In this document: positions 60,672 to 64,000 of the stretch, one piece after another
Position numbering within the stretch: position 1 is the first letter of the stretch
Layout: every line of letters begins with the position of its first letter
From: JAWWOW01 sp033851265
Lineage (GTDB): Bacteria; Actinomycetota; Actinomycetes; JAWWOW01
Length of the DNA stretch: 64,000 bases
Assembly (NCBI GenBank): GCA_033851265.1
Contig: JAWWOW010000004.1
Location: 124,001-188,000, forward strand
Reading direction: 5' to 3'
Notes under the pieces: model-generated
What the model saw: the letters and a program-made list of their open reading frames with translations, nothing else
What the model was told of the DNA's origin: nothing
Database searches by the model: none
Made by a program: the position numbers and the translations under genes

Positions 60672-61682
60672 ATGGACTTCGACCTCTCCGCCGATCAGAT
60701 CGCGTTGCGCGACGCCGCGCGCGAACTGCTGGACGCGCGCGCATCGTCTGATCGGGTGCGCAAAGTGCTGGACGCGGAAGAGGGTTACGACGCCGATCTC
60801 TGGCGCGAGATGGCGGCGCAGGGGTGGCTGGCGATTGACGTCCCGGAATCCGACGGTGGGCTCGGTCTCGGTTTCGTCGAGGTGGCAGTGCTGGCCGAAG
60901 AAATCGGTCGTCACGTCGCGCCCGCGCCCTTTGTGTCGACGATCCTCGCTCGTCGCGCTCTCGCTGGGAATCCCGAGTGGACTGAACGACTCACCACCGC
61001 CGGCGGGATTGCTGCCGTCGGTTGGGGCACGGGCGTCGTCGTCGATGCCCCGATTGCCACTATCTACCTCGACGTCTGGGAGCGAGGTGTCACGGCGTAC
61101 GAGGACGACAGTCTCAGCGAGTCGGCCCTGCCATCGATGGACCAGACCCGCAGAGTCGGACGCATTGATGTCGCGAAGCTGACCGGTGGCGTGCAAGTTG
61201 GTGGTGAGGACCTCGCCGACGACCTGTTGGATGCTGGCGCAACCCTTTATGCGGCTGAGTTGCTCGGTGCGGCGCAACGCATGCTCGAGACAAGCGTCGA
61301 CTACGCGAAGGTGCGGGAGCAGTTCGGTCGACCCATCGGGTCGTTCCAAGCGGTCAAGCATCGGTGTGCGGACATGCTCGTCGACGTTGAAGGCATGCGC
61401 AGTGCTGTCTGGTACGCCGCTTGGGCCGTCGACACCCAGGCGGACGACCGGTCGCTGGCCGCGTCGACGGCCAAGGCGTGGGCGAGCGATGCCGGCATGC
61501 GGGTCATGAACTCCGCCTTGCAGGTGCACGGTGGGATCGGCTTCACCTGGGAGCACGACCTGCACTTGTATCTGAAGCGCGCGCAGCTGGACTCGGTGAC
61601 GTTCGGGGACGCGGCCTACCACCGCGAGCGCATCGCGCGGTTGCTTAAGCAACGCGTCGAATCAGGTGTCGGAGTCTTTTAA
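60672..61682 (+). CDS. Acyl-CoA dehydrogenase, small-subunit type
   Basis: Acyl-CoA dehydrogenase of 336 residues: MDFDLSADQIALRDAAREL, VREQFGRPIGSFQAVKH, LQVHGGIGFTWEHDLHLYLKR. Shorter than most, with a reduced middle domain (like 38500). ATG 60672 is preferred over in-frame ATG 60651, since the latter touches the operator. Divergent from the large-subunit ACAD at 59457; followed by the Rieske ferredoxin after 23 bases. Confidence 0.9.
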   Translation: MDFDLSADQIALRDAARELLDARASSDRVRKVLDAEEGYDADLWREMAAQGWLAIDVPESDGGLGLGFVEVAVLAEEIGRHVAPAPFVSTILARRALAGNPEWTERLTTAGGIAAVGWGTGVVVDAPIATIYLDVWERGVTAYEDDSLSESALPSMDQTRRVGRIDVAKLTGGVQVGGEDLADDLLDAGATLYAAELLGAAQRMLETSVDYAKVREQFGRPIGSFQAVKHRCADMLVDVEGMRSAVWYAAWAVDTQADDRSLAASTAKAWASDAGMRVMNSALQVHGGIGFTWEHDLHLYLKRAQLDSVTFGDAAYHRERIARLLKQRVESGVGVF

Positions 61683-61705
61683 CGTCGGACGTCAGGGAGC
61701 GCGAT

Positions 61706-62053
61706 ATGGCAGAGCTGGACGCTGGACCGGCGAGTGAGTTGACGCCGGGAACCGTCAAGGGTGTTGGCAAGTACGCCGTTGGTAATGCGAACGGCGAGTA
61801 CTTCGCCGTCACGCGCCGCTGTCGTCATCTGCGAGCTGACCTCGCCGGTGGCACGATCGATGACAACGGTTGTCTCGTCTGCCCCTGGCACCAGTCGGCG
61901 TACAACGTGGAAACGGGACAAATGGTGCGTGGTCCGCAGGGAGTGTTCGCGAAGATCCCGGGCCTGGGGGCAATGTTCAAGGGACTCACCCGCGTCGTGC
62001 CACTGGGGCGAGGGACCGTCGTGGAGCGCAACGGGGAGCTCTTCGTCGACTGA
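61706..62053 (+). CDS. Rieske-type [2Fe-2S] ferredoxin
   Basis: Small Rieske protein of 115 residues. Ligands C39-R-H41 and C59-P-W-H62 are complete. No signal peptide, so a soluble electron carrier, or the ferredoxin part of a multicomponent oxygenase. It is co-directional with the small ACAD, and GGGAG stands 10 bases before ATG 61706. It could serve the P450 at 12386 or an oxygenase outside the window; no reductase gene was found here. Confidence 0.88.
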   Translation: MAELDAGPASELTPGTVKGVGKYAVGNANGEYFAVTRRCRHLRADLAGGTIDDNGCLVCPWHQSAYNVETGQMVRGPQGVFAKIPGLGAMFKGLTRVVPLGRGTVVERNGELFVD

Positions 62054-62104
62054 CCAGGGTTCGGTGCGGCAGGAGTTCACCGGCTCCGCCGCGAACTTCG
62101 TGGT

Positions 62105-63685
62105 GTGCGAACGCCCAGACTCATCGCCCTCCTTGCAGCCATTGGTAGCGCCGTTGCCGTCTCGCCGTCGCTGGCGTCCACGCGCGTAGCGCCCGCGGAC
62201 TTCTTTCCGGGTTGCGCTCCGTCCACGACCGCTCCAGCCCTGACGGTCGGACGCGTTGCGTGCCAGCGACTTCCGTCGGCGGCGATCGGTGGCACCACGG
62301 CCTTCTCCTACTACATCCCGCCGGGCTGTGCGCCGGCTCTCAAGCGTCACTGCCCGGTCATCTATGCGCTGCACGGCTTTGGTGGTGACTACACGTCGGT
62401 GCTGGGAACCGGTGATGAGCCATCCGCCTACATCGCTGCTCTGACCTCGGCGCCGGATCCGTTCCCCGTGCGCGACCCCTGGCGGTATGCGGACCCCACT
62501 ACGTGGACGGCGAAGCCCGCGATCGACGCGATCCTCGTCGCCCCGGATGGGCGCACTGTGCCGGGTGGCTACGGCCCGACCTCGGGGCTCGACGGTTTCT
62601 GGGTCGACTGGAACCCGCGTTACGGCAAGGGCGGCAACTCACCCAAGTACGCCACGGCGCCACCGCGTTTCGAAGCTCAGTTGACCTCCGAGCTCATTCC
62701 GTACGTCGAGCGCACCTTCCCCGTCGGTCGTGGTCGGGAGTGGCGCTCGCTCACCGGCGTCTCTCTAGGTGGATACGGGTCGTACGGCATCGGCCTGCGT
62801 CATCCCGACATGTTCGTCAGTCTCGGCTCCGTTTCCGGCGCGATGAACTTCCTGTTCGGTCCCGGCCTTGATGTGGCCGGCCGACCGATGCCGGGGCCGC
62901 AGGTGTCGTCGGTCGGGGTCGGACCGGTGATCCACCTGCCTGGTCTCGGCGCGAACGTGCCCGTCGCCAGCCTCCCGGCCGAGGCGCAGGGTTTCGCGGT
63001 AGCCCTCCTGGCGCTCGGAGACCCGGCTGCCGACGCGGCGTACTTCCGTGGGCACATGCCACGCGATCTGGCTCGGAACGGATTCGCACACAACGGTTCC
63101 GGTCAGGTGCTCGACATCCGTGGCTTCTACAACGACGCGATACCGCACAACCCGAACGACCTGAAGGATCCAGGGGGCGTGATGGGGGCAGTTGCCCTCG
63201 AGGTCATCGTGATCGAGATGAACCAAACGCAACAGCGGGCGTTCAAGGACACGTCGGTGGCGTGGACCGTCGCCCTCCACAAGGGGACGCACAGCAACGA
63301 GTATCGAAACGCGTGGCTGCGGGATCTGCTCTCCAAGCAGTACGCACTGCTCCGTCACGCCGATGGCAGTGGCAAGCCTCGGGCCGCTGCAACGAGTTTC
63401 GACTTCCGCAGCACCGACTCGGCGTTTGCCGTGTGGGGCTGGAAGTTTGCGGTCATGCGAGAGGCGACCGAGTTCCTGGTCACGTCTCAGGTGTCGTGCA
63501 AGCAGCTGACGCTGCGCGGGACAGGTCGGGTCACTGTCACGGTGCCGGCTTCGTGCCAGACCGGGTTCAAAGGACAGCGCACTTTCGACGTCGACCTGGG
63601 TCCATCACATCCGGTTGACGACCCCGGGGTCGGTCAACTCTCGGCGTACGGCCGTACGGCGACCGTTGCGCTGACGGCTTACTGA
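62105..63685 (+). CDS. Secreted esterase, alpha/beta-hydrolase
   Basis: Secreted protein of 526 residues. Signal peptide about 1-25 (TPRLIALLAAIGSAVAV, cleavage near SLAS). The catalytic domain has YALHGFGGDY and the elbow TGVSLGGYGSYG with the nucleophilic Ser, resembling the esterase/mycolyltransferase (FbpA-like) fold; the His may be in HKGTHSNEY. A C-terminal beta-domain of about 80 residues has two Cys (SCKQ, SCQT). GTG 62105 is the start. It overlaps the convergent low-complexity gene by 7 bases. Confidence 0.82.
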   Translation: MRTPRLIALLAAIGSAVAVSPSLASTRVAPADFFPGCAPSTTAPALTVGRVACQRLPSAAIGGTTAFSYYIPPGCAPALKRHCPVIYALHGFGGDYTSVLGTGDEPSAYIAALTSAPDPFPVRDPWRYADPTTWTAKPAIDAILVAPDGRTVPGGYGPTSGLDGFWVDWNPRYGKGGNSPKYATAPPRFEAQLTSELIPYVERTFPVGRGREWRSLTGVSLGGYGSYGIGLRHPDMFVSLGSVSGAMNFLFGPGLDVAGRPMPGPQVSSVGVGPVIHLPGLGANVPVASLPAEAQGFAVALLALGDPAADAAYFRGHMPRDLARNGFAHNGSGQVLDIRGFYNDAIPHNPNDLKDPGGVMGAVALEVIVIEMNQTQQRAFKDTSVAWTVALHKGTHSNEYRNAWLRDLLSKQYALLRHADGSGKPRAAATSFDFRSTDSAFAVWGWKFAVMREATEFLVTSQVSCKQLTLRGTGRVTVTVPASCQTGFKGQRTFDVDLGPSHPVDDPGVGQLSAYGRTATVALTAY

Positions 63686-64000
63686 CCCGCCGCCGCAGAC
63701 TGCGTCGGCAGCGCCACCGCTGACGAAGATGGAGTCGGCACTGCCGTCGCGCTCGGCGTCGGCGCCGTCGTGGGAGAGGGTGTGCTCGCTCCGGTCGGCG
63801 CAGCCGATGGTGCCGCGGAAGGACTTGTCGTCGCACCAGAACTCGGCGTCGCTGCCGGCCCTGCGGGTGCGGCGGGCGGTATGGACGGCGTGGACGGCGT
63901 CGGTTTGATCTCGGTCGGGACAGCGGCCTTGTTACGGATCTGATGGAGCAGGCCCGGGGTGTGCCCCGGGTTGGGCTCTTGCGTGGCTGGCAAAAGCAAG
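63679..64000 (-). CDS. C-terminal part of a Pro/Ala/Ser/Thr-rich protein, cut by window edge
   Basis: Open to the right edge. About 107 residues are visible. The first 30 are mixed (PGLLHQIRNKAAVP), and the rest is a long Pro/Ser/Ala/Thr low-complexity tail (e.g. TPSPTTAPTPSATAVPTPS) ending QSAAAGQ. Such tails are typical of secreted or wall-associated actinobacterial proteins, or of the linker end of a membrane protein kinase or peptidase. Its identity lies outside the window. Confidence 0.6.
   Translation of the reverse strand, partial: LLLPATQEPNPGHTPGLLHQIRNKAAVPTEIKPTPSTPSIPPAAPAGPAATPSSGATTSPSAAPSAAPTGASTPSPTTAPTPSATAVPTPSSSAVALPTQSAAAGQ

Noticed and set aside
60618..61652. N-terminal extension of the minus ACAD frame, total 731 codons
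   Set aside because: The extension is antisense to the small-subunit ACAD and shows no family features; GTG 60617 gives the normal ACAD start.
61685..61700. GACGTCAGGGA before the Rieske ferredoxin
   Set aside because: The left half-site is missing; GGGAG here more likely serves as ribosome binding site.
1..64000. KstR-type sterol operator, tRNA genes, CRISPR arrays, insertion sequences
   Set aside because: Looked for by eye in the intergenic gaps and near repeats; none recognised. Gaps are mostly below 150 bases, leaving little room.

Overview
High-GC actinobacterial DNA. Support for this: very GC-rich codons, many GTG starts, GTGA/ATGA stop-start overlaps, an F420-type luciferase-like oxidoreductase, an Rv0577-like double VOC protein, an LPXTG surface protein and arrays of paired acyl-CoA dehydrogenases. 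I cannot name the genus. About 70 protein genes fill the window. No gap between genes exceeds 300 bases (the longest is about 180 bases, 30441-30622). I see no rRNA, tRNA, CRISPR array, transposase or phage gene.

Layout. 1-2930: frameshifted aldehyde dehydrogenase, SDR and LLM oxidoreductase. 2994-5857: peroxiredoxin and a divergent pair of acyl-CoA dehydrogenases (ACADs). 5917-8936: AI-2E-type permease, membrane-anchored HtrA-like protease, lipoprotein. 8959-15611: acyl-CoA ligase, MFE-2-like SDR and hydrolase facing a P450, a thiolase and an SDR. 15704-18405: secreted beta-lytic-type M23 peptidase with ten propeller-like repeats, and a lipoprotein. 18466-29042: the densest catabolic block, with two ACADs, an enoyl-CoA hydratase, two thiolase-fold proteins lacking the nucleophilic Cys, two DUF35 proteins, two MaoC-type hydratases and SDRs. 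29112-31099: small accessory genes. 31137-38455: VOC protein, SRPBCC protein, GH38 mannosidase, a Gly-Ser repeat mini-protein, two secreted hydrolases and an HD protein. 38500-45441: divergent ACAD pair, amidohydrolase, SDR, AlkX/YcaQ-like glycosylase, ligase. 45446-53808: lipoprotein, two ACADs, two thioesterases, AlkB-like protein, SDR, TetR regulator, ligase. 53947-64000: LPXTG protein, thiolase/DUF35 pair, PAP2 protein, CoA-transferase, enoyl-CoA hydratase, third divergent ACAD pair, Rieske ferredoxin, secreted esterase, and the C-terminus of a Pro/Ala/Ser/Thr-rich protein.

How it works together. The recurring genes are the steps of a CoA-thioester beta-oxidation: activation (three ligases, one CoA-transferase), dehydrogenation (ten ACADs, large and small subunits), hydration (two MaoC-type, two crotonase-type), oxidation (SDRs), thiolysis or retro-aldol cleavage (four thiolase-fold proteins, three DUF35 partners) and release (two thioesterases), plus oxygenation (P450, Rieske ferredoxin). 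The pattern resembles actinobacterial steroid or isoprenoid side-chain degradation, but no ring-degradation or import genes are visible, so the substrate is unknown.

Main discovery. Ten copies of a palindrome with core TGAC-N6-GTCA, usually flanked by CCC and GGG, sit at gene starts from 4.7 to 60.7 kb. Most lie in short divergent promoter gaps of the catabolic genes. The longest copy lies between the TetR gene and a ligase. I infer one TetR-controlled regulon covering the whole island. Coordinates in the text come from reading the sequence by eye; start codons are best estimates.
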